Source: Hyphomonadaceae bacterium (GTDB lineage Bacteria; Pseudomonadota; Alphaproteobacteria; Rhizobiales; Hyphomicrobiaceae). Taken from it: DNA of 64,000 nucleotides. The translations under genes were made by a program, and so were the position numbers. The notes under the pieces are model-generated. The model was given only the letters and a program-made list of their open reading frames with translations. It was not told where the DNA came from and did no database searches. Below, piece after piece: positions 32,402 to 39,366 of the stretch; positions within the stretch are counted from its first letter, which is position 1; each line of letters starts with the position of its first letter. The DNA lies in assembly GCA_019747815.1 (NCBI GenBank), contig JAIEQJ010000002.1:1-64000 (forward strand). Direction: 5' to 3'.

Positions 32402-32843
32402 TCCGTCGATTTCTCTCACAAGTGCGACACGCGCGGCCGCCAGCGGGGCGACGATATGTGTTTTGTTGATTGAAGGGATGCCCACGAACGCAATGGGTCT
32501 TGTTCCCATTTAGCGCCTTCAAGAGTGCTGGCCCTGCACCGCGACGGATATTCTCTTCACGCGTAATGGCCTCAAGATGGACTGGATTGCAGCAAATGCG
32601 ATTCCGGCAGAGATGATCGATCTCGCGCCCAGGAGGGATACCGCCGACAAAAAGCTGATACATGAGGCGATGGACAACTTCTCCTGCCCGGCCGCCTTGT
32701 CGGCGTCGAATGTTGATCGAGCCGTAGCCTCTCTTTAGGCGCGCCCCAGTCCATTCCCAGCACTCTTCTCGCAATTTGATGCCGAACATCAAACGCTGCA
32801 CGAGACGGAAACGCTCTGGAGGCGTAAGCCAAGGAAGAAACAC
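32373..32843 (-). CDS. HNH endonuclease (HNH_3 type)
   Basis: A 156-residue nuclease. [60 protein letters not shown] and the C-terminal [20 protein letters not shown] with CERNRR form the classic HNH_3 fold with zinc cysteines. GTG 32843 is preferred over an upstream start because AAGGGAG lies 8 bases ahead and it avoids overlap with the preceding gene. Together with the AP2-tailed HNH gene it flanks the triad-repeat gene. Confidence 0.82.
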   Translation of the reverse strand: MFLPWLTPPERFRLVQRLMFGIKLREECWEWTGARLKRGYGSINIRRRQGGRAGEVVHRLMYQLFVGGIPPGREIDHLCRNRICCNPVHLEAITREENIRRGAGPALLKALNGNKTHCVRGHPFNQQNTYRRPAGGRACRTCERNRRNGEARVVED

Positions 32844-32856
32844 GCCGTCAACTCCC

Positions 32857-33207
32857 TTAGTCGGCCACAACTCTCGCTTCACCAGCGTCAAATTCACGCT
32901 GACGCCGCACCCGGTAGTTGCCGGGCGGAAGTTTGATGGTGTCGTGCTCCTCGTGCTTCAACTCGACAGGCTTGCTGCCGCCGATCTTGATGTGACCGAT
33001 GTAAAGCTCCGACGGCACGCCGCGCGCTAAGGCGTCATCGCGGAACATCGCAACGTTGCCACCGTAGAAAGCATGGCGGTGGCCCGTCACCTCACCGCGC
33101 GCCAGCACCACAGCCTTGTCGGGATCTGGCTTGATGGGCGTGCCGCTGGCCGGCGCGTCAGGAACGCGCTCCAGAATCACATCGCCCTGCGCATAGAATT
33201 TCTGCAT
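32857..33207 (-). CDS. Early phage protein, unknown function
   Basis: A 116-residue beta-rich protein starting MQKFYAQGDVILERVPDAPA. It contains RGEVTGHRHAFYGGNVAMFR and HEEHDTIKLPPGNYRVRRQR. The H-x-H and H-E-E-H clusters suggest a metal-binding jelly-roll-like domain. The family is common in phages next to recombination genes and has no known function. AGGAGAAGGG precedes the ATG at 33207; ATG 33237, touching the Rad52-like stop, is an alternative. Confidence 0.62.
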   Translation of the reverse strand: MQKFYAQGDVILERVPDAPASGTPIKPDPDKAVVLARGEVTGHRHAFYGGNVAMFRDDALARGVPSELYIGHIKIGGSKPVELKHEEHDTIKLPPGNYRVRRQREFDAGEARVVAD

Positions 33208-33236
33208 GCTCTTTCCCTTCTCCTGGTTGAAAACCA

Positions 33237-33938
33237 TCACGCGGCTTCCTTGTGCTCCAGCCGCGCCTTCGCGCGGTCCTTCTCCTCGGTGATCGACTGC
33301 CGCCAGCCGTCCGGCCACGTCGCAATCATCTCCTGGCTATTGGCCCACAGCGTCTTCAATGCGCGCTCGGTCTTGCAGGCGCGCAGCTGGGTCTCCAGCT
33401 TGTTATAGGGTTCGCGTGTGTCCGCCCTTGATTGCAGCGGCGTGCCGTTGGGAAGCAGCGCTCTCAAGCCCGGATAGGCTGCGTCGGGGATGCCCCACCA
33501 CTCATCAAGCTCGATCCATTTGGCCTTGACGGCGTAGAGGTAGCGGCCAATGCCCCAGAGCACGCCAGCACGCTTGAGTGCATCAGAGTAGGCGCCCTTC
33601 TCCGCCATCTCGCGCTCATTGCCGTCGCGCACGTCTCCGGTGGCGCCGGCCCCGTCTGACTTCCACACCCACCTTTCGCCGACGAGCACGCCAAGGCGAC
33701 AGCATGTCGTGCCATTGTGCATGGCGGTGTGACCAGTCTGCCAGTCGGCGGGAGTGACCACCTCGTCCAGTCGGTTCATGACATCGCGCGCGTCGATGTA
33801 GCAGAGCGGCAATCCACGCCGCTTGTCCGTCTGCTTTGCCTCGAACTTGCGGCGGTTGGTCGAGCCCACGCGCCATTGCACGACCTCGGGCGGGAAAGGA
33901 GCGGCGAGCTGGGCGAAGATGTCAGGGGAGGAGGTCAA
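33237..33938 (-). CDS. Rad52/Rad22-like single-strand annealing protein
   Basis: A 233-residue recombinase of the Rad52-like phage superfamily. PFPPEVVQWRVGSTNRRKFE, then CYIDARDVMNRLDEVVTPAD (Rad52 motif with the Asp-Val-x-x-Leu-Asp segment), WVWKSDGAGATGDVR and EKGAYSDALKRAGVLWGIGR are the core. It anneals complementary single strands during phage recombination and should pair with the RecB-like nuclease downstream. TTG 33938 was chosen because GGAG lies eight bases ahead and TTGA overlaps the previous stop. The longer frame upstream is rejected. Confidence 0.87.
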   Translation of the reverse strand: MTSSPDIFAQLAAPFPPEVVQWRVGSTNRRKFEAKQTDKRRGLPLCYIDARDVMNRLDEVVTPADWQTGHTAMHNGTTCCRLGVLVGERWVWKSDGAGATGDVRDGNEREMAEKGAYSDALKRAGVLWGIGRYLYAVKAKWIELDEWWGIPDAAYPGLRALLPNGTPLQSRADTREPYNKLETQLRACKTERALKTLWANSQEMIATWPDGWRQSITEEKDRAKARLEHKEAA

Positions 33939-34477
33939 AATACGATCTCCTCTGCAACAGTGCGCATGTTCGCAGGCGGAGCCCACGTTGCGGGATTGCG
34001 CGGATGCAGGAGATAGGTGCGGCCTTCATAGACTTCTTTCCGCACCTGCACTGCGATGTCGGAAATCCCATCAGAGGGCAACTCGACCGTCAGCATCACG
34101 TAGCCGCTGTATATATCTCCGCGGCGCATGTTCCAGGTATATTGGATCTGATGCCACCAGCCGCCGCGCTCGCTCGCTGGCTCGCCGTCGCGGTGTGCAC
34201 CGGCCTCGAAGAGGCGCTTGCCAATGGCCTTGACCAGAGACTCGAAGGTTTCCAGCCGATCTTCCGGCAGGGCCGTTACCTTCACGGATACGGAGCTGGA
34301 GCCGAACGCCAGCTTGGTATCATGCGGGAGGTTCACCGCCTCCAGCGCTTCCTTGACGGCGTTGTATGGCAGCTCCATCGCACGCGCCCGCTCGATGGAC
34401 TTCTGCGCCTCTGTGACCATTTTCTCGAATGCTTTGACGAAGAGGTCGTAGCGCTTGGACGGCAGGTTTTTACTCAT
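33935..34477 (-). CDS. Early phage protein, unknown function
   Basis: A 180-residue protein with a coiled helical N-terminal half (FVKAFEKMVTEAQKSIERAR) and a beta-rich C-terminus (GDIYSGYVMLTVELPSDGIS, VRKEVYEGRTYLL). No motif I can name. It overlaps the Rad52-like start by four bases, so coupled synthesis is likely. Confidence 0.6.
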   Translation of the reverse strand: MSKNLPSKRYDLFVKAFEKMVTEAQKSIERARAMELPYNAVKEALEAVNLPHDTKLAFGSSSVSVKVTALPEDRLETFESLVKAIGKRLFEAGAHRDGEPASERGGWWHQIQYTWNMRRGDIYSGYVMLTVELPSDGISDIAVQVRKEVYEGRTYLLHPRNPATWAPPANMRTVAEEIVF

Positions 34478-34489
34478 GATGCACCTCGG

Positions 34490-34864
34490 CTAGAACCAAA
34501 CTCGCTGCTCAAACAGGATCGCTGTGCCCGCAATGAAGGGCATGCTTTCGGGGTCGCGCTCAGGCTCCCGGCGAAGCGCTGCCGCGCGGTAGATCGTGGT
34601 GGCTTCCTCGTTGCGCGGGAGTGGTGGACGGGTCGTCAGCTCGAGGCGGCCCAGCTCGTCCACGAACATGTCGGCCGGTTTGCCGTTCCAAAGCACGCTC
34701 ACGTGCTCCAGAGGGGCGCCGTCCAGCAGTGGCTCGATGAAAGCCTTGAGCTGGTCGTAGCCAGGACCGTCGTCCCCGGGTTCAAGGTTCTTTCGATCCT
34801 TGAACTCGACCTCGCGCACCTCGACGGGCTGGCCCACGCGGAGAATATGCATCCGGTTCTTCAC
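34490..34864 (-). CDS. DUF3846-like early phage protein
   Basis: A 124-residue protein. MHILRVGQPVEVREVEFKDR, then YDQLKAFIEPLLDGAPLEHV and the end MPFIAGTAILFEQ resemble DUF3846, a family of small phage and plasmid proteins of unknown role. The match is by eye. GTG 34864 has GGAG at six bases; ATG 34852 is an alternative. Confidence 0.55.
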   Translation of the reverse strand: MKNRMHILRVGQPVEVREVEFKDRKNLEPGDDGPGYDQLKAFIEPLLDGAPLEHVSVLWNGKPADMFVDELGRLELTTRPPLPRNEEATTIYRAAALRREPERDPESMPFIAGTAILFEQRVWF

Positions 34865-34867
34865 GGC

Positions 34868-35395
34868 TCACTCCGCAGCCTGCCGGATCGGATGCAGATC
34901 GCGCTCCAGGTTCGCTATGCGCGCCTGCAGCAGATCTATGCCCGTGATGATGTTGGTGAGCGTGCGTGGGAAGCTCTCATAGTCCTCTGGCTTCAGCTCG
35001 CCCAGTGCGCTGTAGACGTAGTGCACTTGGACCTCGAAAGCTGCCAGCATCGACATGAACGCGATGCGTGCGCGGGCTGCCGCATAGACGTTGGCAACCG
35101 CGGTGTCGTGAATCTGCTGGGCAAGCTCTGCAGCGGGCACGGGCGGGGGCTGCGTGTCAGGGTGCTCTACCGGAGTCGGTGCACCAGCAGGCTCCGGACC
35201 CTCAGGAATGGCCTCGTGCGGCGGCGCCTCGGGTGGCATGTCAACCGGCCGGTCGGTCGGTGCCTGCGCTGGCTCGTTCGGATCGCCAGCCTGCGGTTCT
35301 GATTGACGCGCAAATGGACGGTCATTCTCGTAATTCCAATTCGCAATGTTCTCGCGTGCGCGCCGATCCATTTCGGCTTCGAAGACCTTGGACAT
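34868..35395 (-). CDS. Early phage protein with Pro-rich linker
   Basis: A 175-residue protein. The N-terminal 35 residues are charged (SKVFEAEMDRRARENIANWN). A 60-residue proline/glutamate linker follows, then a helical C-terminal domain (AVANVYAAARARIAFMSMLA to RTLTNIITGIDLLQARIANL). No known family. AAGGAA precedes ATG 35395; GTG 35410 overlapping the previous stop is also possible. Confidence 0.55.
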   Translation of the reverse strand: MSKVFEAEMDRRARENIANWNYENDRPFARQSEPQAGDPNEPAQAPTDRPVDMPPEAPPHEAIPEGPEPAGAPTPVEHPDTQPPPVPAAELAQQIHDTAVANVYAAARARIAFMSMLAAFEVQVHYVYSALGELKPEDYESFPRTLTNIITGIDLLQARIANLERDLHPIRQAAE

Positions 35396-35406
35396 GGGGG
35401 TTCCTT

Positions 35407-35667
35407 TCACTCGGGGTTGGTGTAGTTGCGCTCGAACTGGGCTTGTTCCTGGAGGTCGCCGTAGCGGTCGCCTTCCTCTTCTTCGGTCTGAACGAGCACG
35501 CGTGGGTCCGCCTCGAACTGCTCTGCGAGCTCACTGGCCTGCGCTGCCTGCCTGCGGAACTGCGCATCGAGCCCAGCAACTGGCGTCTCGGTATCCGCCC
35601 AGCGGCTCGCCGCCACGCGCAGCGCAATCGCGATCAGAGAGACTTGGGATGATTTGAGCTGGGTCAT
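35407..35667 (-). CDS. First gene of the leftward early operon, unknown function
   Basis: An 86-residue helical, acidic protein (MTQLKSSQVSLIAIALRVAA to EEEEGDRYGDLQEQAQFERN). AGGAG lies nine bases before the ATG. It is the promoter-proximal gene behind the operator-controlled left promoter, a position used in other lambdoid phages for antiterminators or host-takeover proteins, but no N-like basic motif is visible. Confidence 0.55.
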   Translation of the reverse strand: MTQLKSSQVSLIAIALRVAASRWADTETPVAGLDAQFRRQAAQASELAEQFEADPRVLVQTEEEEGDRYGDLQEQAQFERNYTNPE

Positions 35668-35687
35668 CGACGCTCACTCCTGAAACG

Positions 35688-35730
35688 ACCCCCAGGGGTA
35701 TTGCGGGGTAGGGAAAGGGCCCCTGGGGGT
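35688..35730 (-). promoter_or_regulatory. Long hairpin in the early left leader
   Basis: Perfect 11-bp inverted repeat ACCCCCAGGGG (35688-35698) and CCCCTGGGGGT (35720-35730), 21-base loop. In the leader RNA it falls just before the ribosome site of the first early gene. Possible roles are an antitermination site, processing site or control of translation. No T run follows, so it is not a simple terminator. Confidence 0.55.
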
Positions 35731-35780
35731 TCTGCTGGCTGGACCGCCTTCTGTGCGGGAGGGGCGACCCAACGAGCGCA

Positions 35781-35809
35781 ATAGTGGTGTGAAAAATCAC
35801 AAGCGTCAA
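35781..35809 (-). promoter_or_regulatory. Left early promoter with operator inside spacer
   Basis: Minus-strand TTGACG (35804-35809), 17-base spacer, CACTAT (35781-35786). The spacer carries the palindrome TGTGAAAAATCACA (35788-35801) offset two bases from the -35 box. The start of transcription is expected near 35774, about 105 bases before the first gene. Repressor bound here would block polymerase directly. Confidence 0.72.
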
Positions 35810-35818
35810 GCGCAAAAA

Positions 35819-35832
35819 TGTGCTTTATCACA
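35819..35832. promoter_or_regulatory. Second left operator
   Basis: TGTGCTTTATCACA, whose complement TGTGATAAAGCACA matches the right operator TGTGATAAACCACA at 13 of 14 positions. It lies ten bases upstream of the left -35 box, 31 bp (about three helical turns) from the spacer operator, allowing cooperative repressor binding. Confidence 0.7.
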
Positions 35833-35853
35833 ACGCACGGATTTTTCAGGATT

Positions 35854-36447
35854 TTATCTGGGTGCGCGGCGGATGATTTGGATAGGAGCGACCCAGCTTA
35901 ATTTCACGTCGCGCAGCTCTTCTTCGGACGGATCGTGAGGGCGCAGCGTGAACCTTCCTCTGCCGGACCCACGCGCCAAGTACCTCAACAGATGATGCCC
36001 ATCATCAGTCAGGATAATGCAATCCGATCCTATGAGATGCTGAGCTTCCGATGGAGTTCTTTTGCTCCCTATAAGTAAATCTCCATCCTTATAGATCGGC
36101 GAATACTGATTACCTCGCACACGAACGGCAACAGGCTCGCCCGCATCCAGGCGCAATTCAATTTCCTCGACCTTCTCGGCTTTTGGCGTCCAGGAATCGC
36201 GGTCGCTGGTCTGCCCAATCACCAGCACTTTCTGGTGTAGGGTGCCGTCACCGTCTGCTAACTCAGATACGGTCACACCCAGAGCCATCGCCAAGGCGCG
36301 CATGGTCTTAAGCCTGGGCTGCCCTTGTTTTTCCAGCAAATCCCGCACCGCTGTCTGGCCGAGCTTTGCCTTCCGACTGAGGGTAGTCGGATTGAGATTC
36401 TGTTCCCCCATGAGGCGAACAAGCCGCGCGTGGAATCCCTCTCGCAT
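35854..36447 (-). CDS. CI-like repressor lacking the S24 self-cleavage dyad
   Basis: A 197-residue lysogeny repressor. The N-terminal HTH (residues 8-62) reads LMGEQNLNPTTLSRKAKLGQ and MRALAMALGVTVSEL. A LexA/CI-type C-terminal fold follows (VRVRGNQYSPIYKDGDLLIG to LSWVAPI). The usual catalytic Ser of G-D-S-M-x-P is Gln here (G-N-Q-Y-S-P), and the usual Lys aligns with Arg in HLLRYL. It therefore probably cannot self-cleave on RecA signal. Operators with TGTGATAAA half-sites flank the gene on both sides. Confidence 0.85.
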   Translation of the reverse strand: MREGFHARLVRLMGEQNLNPTTLSRKAKLGQTAVRDLLEKQGQPRLKTMRALAMALGVTVSELADGDGTLHQKVLVIGQTSDRDSWTPKAEKVEEIELRLDAGEPVAVRVRGNQYSPIYKDGDLLIGSKRTPSEAQHLIGSDCIILTDDGHHLLRYLARGSGRGRFTLRPHDPSEEELRDVKLSWVAPIQIIRRAPR

Positions 36448-36469
36448 GCGCGAGAAAAGAGCACACCAA

Positions 36470-36485
36470 TGTGGTAAAGATCACA
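36470..36485. promoter_or_regulatory. Operator near the repressor start
   Basis: TGTGGTAAAGATCACA, imperfect palindrome with TGTG/CACA ends, 22 bases upstream of the repressor ATG. It is placed to autoregulate repressor transcription. Confidence 0.6.
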
Positions 36486-36490
36486 TTGGA

Positions 36491-36516
36491 TTTATCACAT
36501 TGACAGTTGTGATAAA
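36491..36516. promoter_or_regulatory. Outward-facing operator half-sites, perfect inverted repeat
   Basis: TTTATCACA (36491-36499) and TGTGATAAA (36508-36516) are exact complements separated by eight bases. Each is half of the operator consensus, so this is the central part of the immunity region between repressor and Cro-like genes. Confidence 0.7.
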
Positions 36517-36528
36517 CCACATCAGGAT
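36500..36528 (+). promoter_or_regulatory. Right early promoter with operator inside spacer
   Basis: TTGACA (36500-36505), 17-base spacer, CAGGAT (36523-36528). The spacer holds operator TGTGATAAACCACA (36508-36521) in the same two-base register as the left promoter. Transcription would begin at about 36535, one base before the ATG of the Cro-like gene, so that message may be leaderless. Confidence 0.72.
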
Positions 36529-36535
36529 CATTAGC

Positions 36536-36796
36536 ATGACCAAGCATGTGAAGAGCACCGCTGAACTGCTGTTGTCGGAAATTGAGGCATTCATGGCGGA
36601 GAACGACATGCCCGCCACAACCTTCGGGGCCTTGGCATGCCGAGATAATCATCTCGTCCGCTACCTCCGGGCCGGGCGCTCTATCACGACTCGGCGCCTC
36701 GACCAGTGCCGAGAATTTATGAGGCAGCACAGGAGGAAGCAACCACAAGTTGCCAAGCCTTCTAAAACAAGGGTTCTTGAGCGCGCGGCGTCATGA
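36536..36796 (+). CDS. Cro-like regulator
   Basis: An 86-residue basic protein transcribed divergently from the repressor. ELLLSEIEAFMAENDMPATT, FGALACRDNHLVRYLRAGRS and TRRLDQCREFMRQHRRKQ fit a small helical HTH protein of the type found in rhizobial phages at the cro position. The start codon follows the promoter so closely that no ribosome site is present. By position it should repress both early promoters in lytic growth (inference). It meets the oppositely oriented nuclease gene two bases past its stop. Confidence 0.75.
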   Translation: MTKHVKSTAELLLSEIEAFMAENDMPATTFGALACRDNHLVRYLRAGRSITTRRLDQCREFMRQHRRKQPQVAKPSKTRVLERAAS

Positions 36797-36798
36797 TC

Positions 36799-37158
36799 TC
36801 AGTCGCACCACGACCGCACGCATCCCGGTCCCCCGCATGGCCGGGCAAGGCCTTCCTCTATGAGAACTTGGCAGGCATCGCGCGGTCCTGCGTACAGGTA
36901 TGCGCACGGCCGCCCGAAGCCGCAGGTTTTGCCATTGGGCACCAATCTTGGTTCGATCGCCTCGAGCAGCTCTTCCAGGCGCTTCTTGGCCTTCAGGCCC
37001 AACTGATACTCCTGCCAGCAGCGCGCCCGGCCAAGCTCCGGCGCGTCGCATCCCAGCAATCGGTAGCTCCGCCCCTCGAACTTCACCGTGTCGCCGTCAA
37101 TCACGATGATGGCGCCGAAAAGCGATGCGGCAACAGCCGCTGCATGACGCAAGTCCAT
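36799..37158 (-). CDS. Thermonuclease (SNase)-like protein
   Basis: A 119-residue micrococcal nuclease-fold protein. A short hydrophobic N-terminus (AAAVAASLFGAIIVI) leads into IDGDTVKFEGRSYRLLGCDA with PEL, the OB-fold metal site with Asp-Gly-Asp-Thr and the D-A-P-E motif. CQVLIEEGLARP supplies the later conserved strand. Compared with full SNases (about 150 residues) one catalytic Arg segment seems shortened. It lies on the strand opposite to its neighbours, between cro and rusA, typical of an independently expressed accessory gene. A periplasmic or membrane-tethered location is possible. Confidence 0.75.
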   Translation of the reverse strand: MDLRHAAAVAASLFGAIIVIDGDTVKFEGRSYRLLGCDAPELGRARCWQEYQLGLKAKKRLEELLEAIEPRLVPNGKTCGFGRPCAYLYAGPRDACQVLIEEGLARPCGGPGCVRSWCD

Positions 37159-37202
37159 GTCCCTGCTCCCCAAAAGGTCAACCTACCCCGGGAGTGCTGG
37201 AT

Positions 37203-37811
37203 ATGACAGAGCACCGCGTCTGGCTACCCTTCCCGCCCTCCGTCAACGGCCTGTTCCGAGAGCTGTCGCCGCAGCGCCGTGCCCAGATAGCCGCTTCAAT
37301 GGCCCGCAAGGGCAAGAAGGGACGTGCGCCAACCCGCTGCCTCAGCAAGCACTACCGCAAATGGCGGGACGAAGCCCACATTCGACTGTTGGCGGCCAAA
37401 ATTCCGCGTTTCGACGTGCCGGTGGTCATTAAGCTCGAGCTGACGCCACGCGATTGCCGCCCCAGGGACGCCGACAACTACGGCAAGGCGGTGCTGGATG
37501 CGCTGGTGAATGCCCGCATCCTGGTCGATGACAACAACCGCTACGTTAAGGCCGTGGTACCCTATTGGGAAAACCCGTCCCACAATTCCGGCGTCGTTGT
37601 GATCATCCGGCCGGCCGACATGACGGGCAGGCGCGAGGCGCTGACGGGCCACGAGCGCAAAATGCTCAAGCGCATCAGGCGAGCCGGTAACCGGCTCGTG
37701 CCGCCCGGCTATTCATCCAACGCAATCCGAGGCCTCACCAAGAAGGGCTACGTGCGCGAGCTGCCGGGGCTGCTGGACGGGGCTGTCCAGGGCTATGCGG
37801 TAGAGGACTGA
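37203..37811 (+). CDS. RusA-like Holliday junction resolvase
   Basis: A 202-residue protein. The RusA core is present: LPFPPSVNGLFR at the start, then RDCRPRDADNYGKAVLDALV and ILVDDNNRYVK, containing the catalytic aspartates (D-x-D-N and D-D). RusA dimers resolve four-way junctions from replication and recombination. A C-terminal extension of about 70 residues beyond the usual 120 is basic and unknown. ATG 37203 starts the domain directly. It is the first gene of the rightward operon after cro. Confidence 0.88.
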   Translation: MTEHRVWLPFPPSVNGLFRELSPQRRAQIAASMARKGKKGRAPTRCLSKHYRKWRDEAHIRLLAAKIPRFDVPVVIKLELTPRDCRPRDADNYGKAVLDALVNARILVDDNNRYVKAVVPYWENPSHNSGVVVIIRPADMTGRREALTGHERKMLKRIRRAGNRLVPPGYSSNAIRGLTKKGYVRELPGLLDGAVQGYAVED

Positions 37812-37849
37812 AACCCCCAGGGAGGAGGGAACAACAATGGGGGCTTACC

Positions 37850-39001
37850 ATGGGGGTCTTACGCAAGATCACCTTCCGCCACGTCGCCGGCGCCGGCTGC
37901 CTCGCGGCGGCAATCCTGTTTCTCGTCATAGACAGCAACATCCTGGCGCGCGGCGCGGCGCGCTATGCGGTCAGCGAGTGGGACAAGGTGTCCTTCGGTG
38001 CGGTCGCGGCCACGGTGCCGTGGATCATCGCCATCATGCCGTTTCTCTTCGCGATTACTTGGAAGCCCGGCAAGTATATCGGCCGCCCCTCCACCTGGAC
38101 GCTGGCGATCGCGGTCGTGTGGATCACTTTCGTCGCCTACAACATCTTCGGCGCCGGCGGCTCCATCTCCTTCACCCGCACGGACGTGCTCTCCGCCCGC
38201 AAGTTCGAAGCCTCGCGCGAGCGCGATACGGCAAAGCGCCGGGAGAACCTGCAGGCCCAGCTCGATCAGATACCGCCTTCAACGCGCGCGCCTGCGGCCG
38301 TGGAAGGGCTGATGGCGGCCGAGCGGGCCAAGATCACCTGGAAGCATTCGGAGCAATGCCGGGGGCCCTCCACGGGGCGCGAGCGCGTGTTCTGCGCCGC
38401 CTACGCCAAGCTCTCTTCCGAGCTGGGGCAGGCCAAGATGCGTGACAAGCTGAGCGCTGATTTGCTGGCGATCGACGACAGCCGTGCGGTCGCCGGGTGG
38501 GTAGCCGAGGTGGTCGACCCCATGGCGCAGTTCTGGTCTGGCGTCACGGGCTGGAGCGAATTGTCAGTGCAGCGCTGGGCGCCGATCGCGACACCCGTGG
38601 TGCTGCAGTTGGGCTCCTGGATATTCCTGTCGTTCGCGCTGATCCTGTTCGGCTTCACCGGGCACAGGAACACACTGTTTGGCCGCGAAACTGCCCATGC
38701 GTACGCGGTCCAAAGCGGTGGGGGTGCACCCGCACGCACCCTCACCGCAACCTCTCCCCGCCGCTTCATCAACGCGACTCAGTTCGTGGCCGAGTGGTTC
38801 GCGGAGCATGCGCGCCCGGTCAGTCACGGCGCGGTCGCTGAAGAGAATTGGTACGCTCTTTACAGCAAAGAGTGTGCGCTGAGCGGGATCGTTCCAGTCG
38901 AGGTGGAGACGTTCAGGGCCGTGGCCGAGAAACACGGGGCTAAGGTTACTTCGATCGACGGCAAGTTCTACTACCAGCGTGTTCTTCCCTTGGTGGCGTG
39001 A
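37850..39001 (+). CDS. Multi-TM phage protein with C-terminal soluble domain
   Basis: A 383-residue protein. Three TM helices lie in the first 110 residues (AAAILFLVIDSNILARGAAR, VPWIIAIMPFLFAI, LAIAVVWITFVAYNIFGAGG), a charged helical loop follows, and a fourth TM segment (VVLQLGSWIFLSFALILFGF) precedes a soluble domain (RFINATQFVAEWFAEHARPV to IDGKFYYQRVLPL) that looks like a small winged helix. Similar proteins occur in rhizobial prophages without known function. It may tether replication or exclude other phages. GGGGG before the start suggests moderate translation. Confidence 0.65.
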   Translation: MGVLRKITFRHVAGAGCLAAAILFLVIDSNILARGAARYAVSEWDKVSFGAVAATVPWIIAIMPFLFAITWKPGKYIGRPSTWTLAIAVVWITFVAYNIFGAGGSISFTRTDVLSARKFEASRERDTAKRRENLQAQLDQIPPSTRAPAAVEGLMAAERAKITWKHSEQCRGPSTGRERVFCAAYAKLSSELGQAKMRDKLSADLLAIDDSRAVAGWVAEVVDPMAQFWSGVTGWSELSVQRWAPIATPVVLQLGSWIFLSFALILFGFTGHRNTLFGRETAHAYAVQSGGGAPARTLTATSPRRFINATQFVAEWFAEHARPVSHGAVAEENWYALYSKECALSGIVPVEVETFRAVAEKHGAKVTSIDGKFYYQRVLPLVA

Positions 39002-39291
39002 TGACAGAGATCCCAAGCGGTCCCACGGAAGCAGGCGCCCGGATGGCGTCTGGAGGTATTTGCCGATGGGGTAGCCGGCCAACCCTGGGCGGCCAGGGCG
39101 AGGGAACGTCGCTGATTGCCAGACGTGACAGCTCGGAGAGACGGCACCTCGGACATGCGATTGAGACCAACGCCCGGCTGATGGCTGCCAAGGGGTACGG
39201 CTGGGAGGACATCTGCGTGCAGTGGAACATCCGCGATCCGCTGGCGCGCGTGCTGATCAAGCAAATGGTGCTGCAGAGAGGACCGCCCTAA
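39001..39291 (+). CDS. Small phage protein, unknown function
   Basis: A 96-residue basic protein, MTEIPSGPTEAGARMASGGI and on. The C-terminal AIETNARLMAAKGYGWEDIC with IRDPLARVLIKQMVL is helical and could be a winged-helix fragment. Its start overlaps the previous stop (TGATG). No family recognised. Confidence 0.55.
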   Translation: MTEIPSGPTEAGARMASGGICRWGSRPTLGGQGEGTSLIARRDSSERRHLGHAIETNARLMAAKGYGWEDICVQWNIRDPLARVLIKQMVLQRGPP

Positions 39292-39298
39292 AGCGAAA

Positions 39299-39318
39299 GG
39301 CCGCCTAGCCGGGCGGCC
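39299..39318 (+). terminator. GC hairpin after the 96-residue gene
   Basis: GGCCGCC (39299-39305) and GGCGGCC (39312-39318), six-base loop, followed by CTTCTG rather than a full T run. It could be an attenuator between the rightward early genes and the replication block starting at 39367. Confidence 0.4.
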
Positions 39319-39366
39319 CTTCTGAATTCGCTCCCACAGTCTGCGATTACCGAAGGAGTTTGCATT

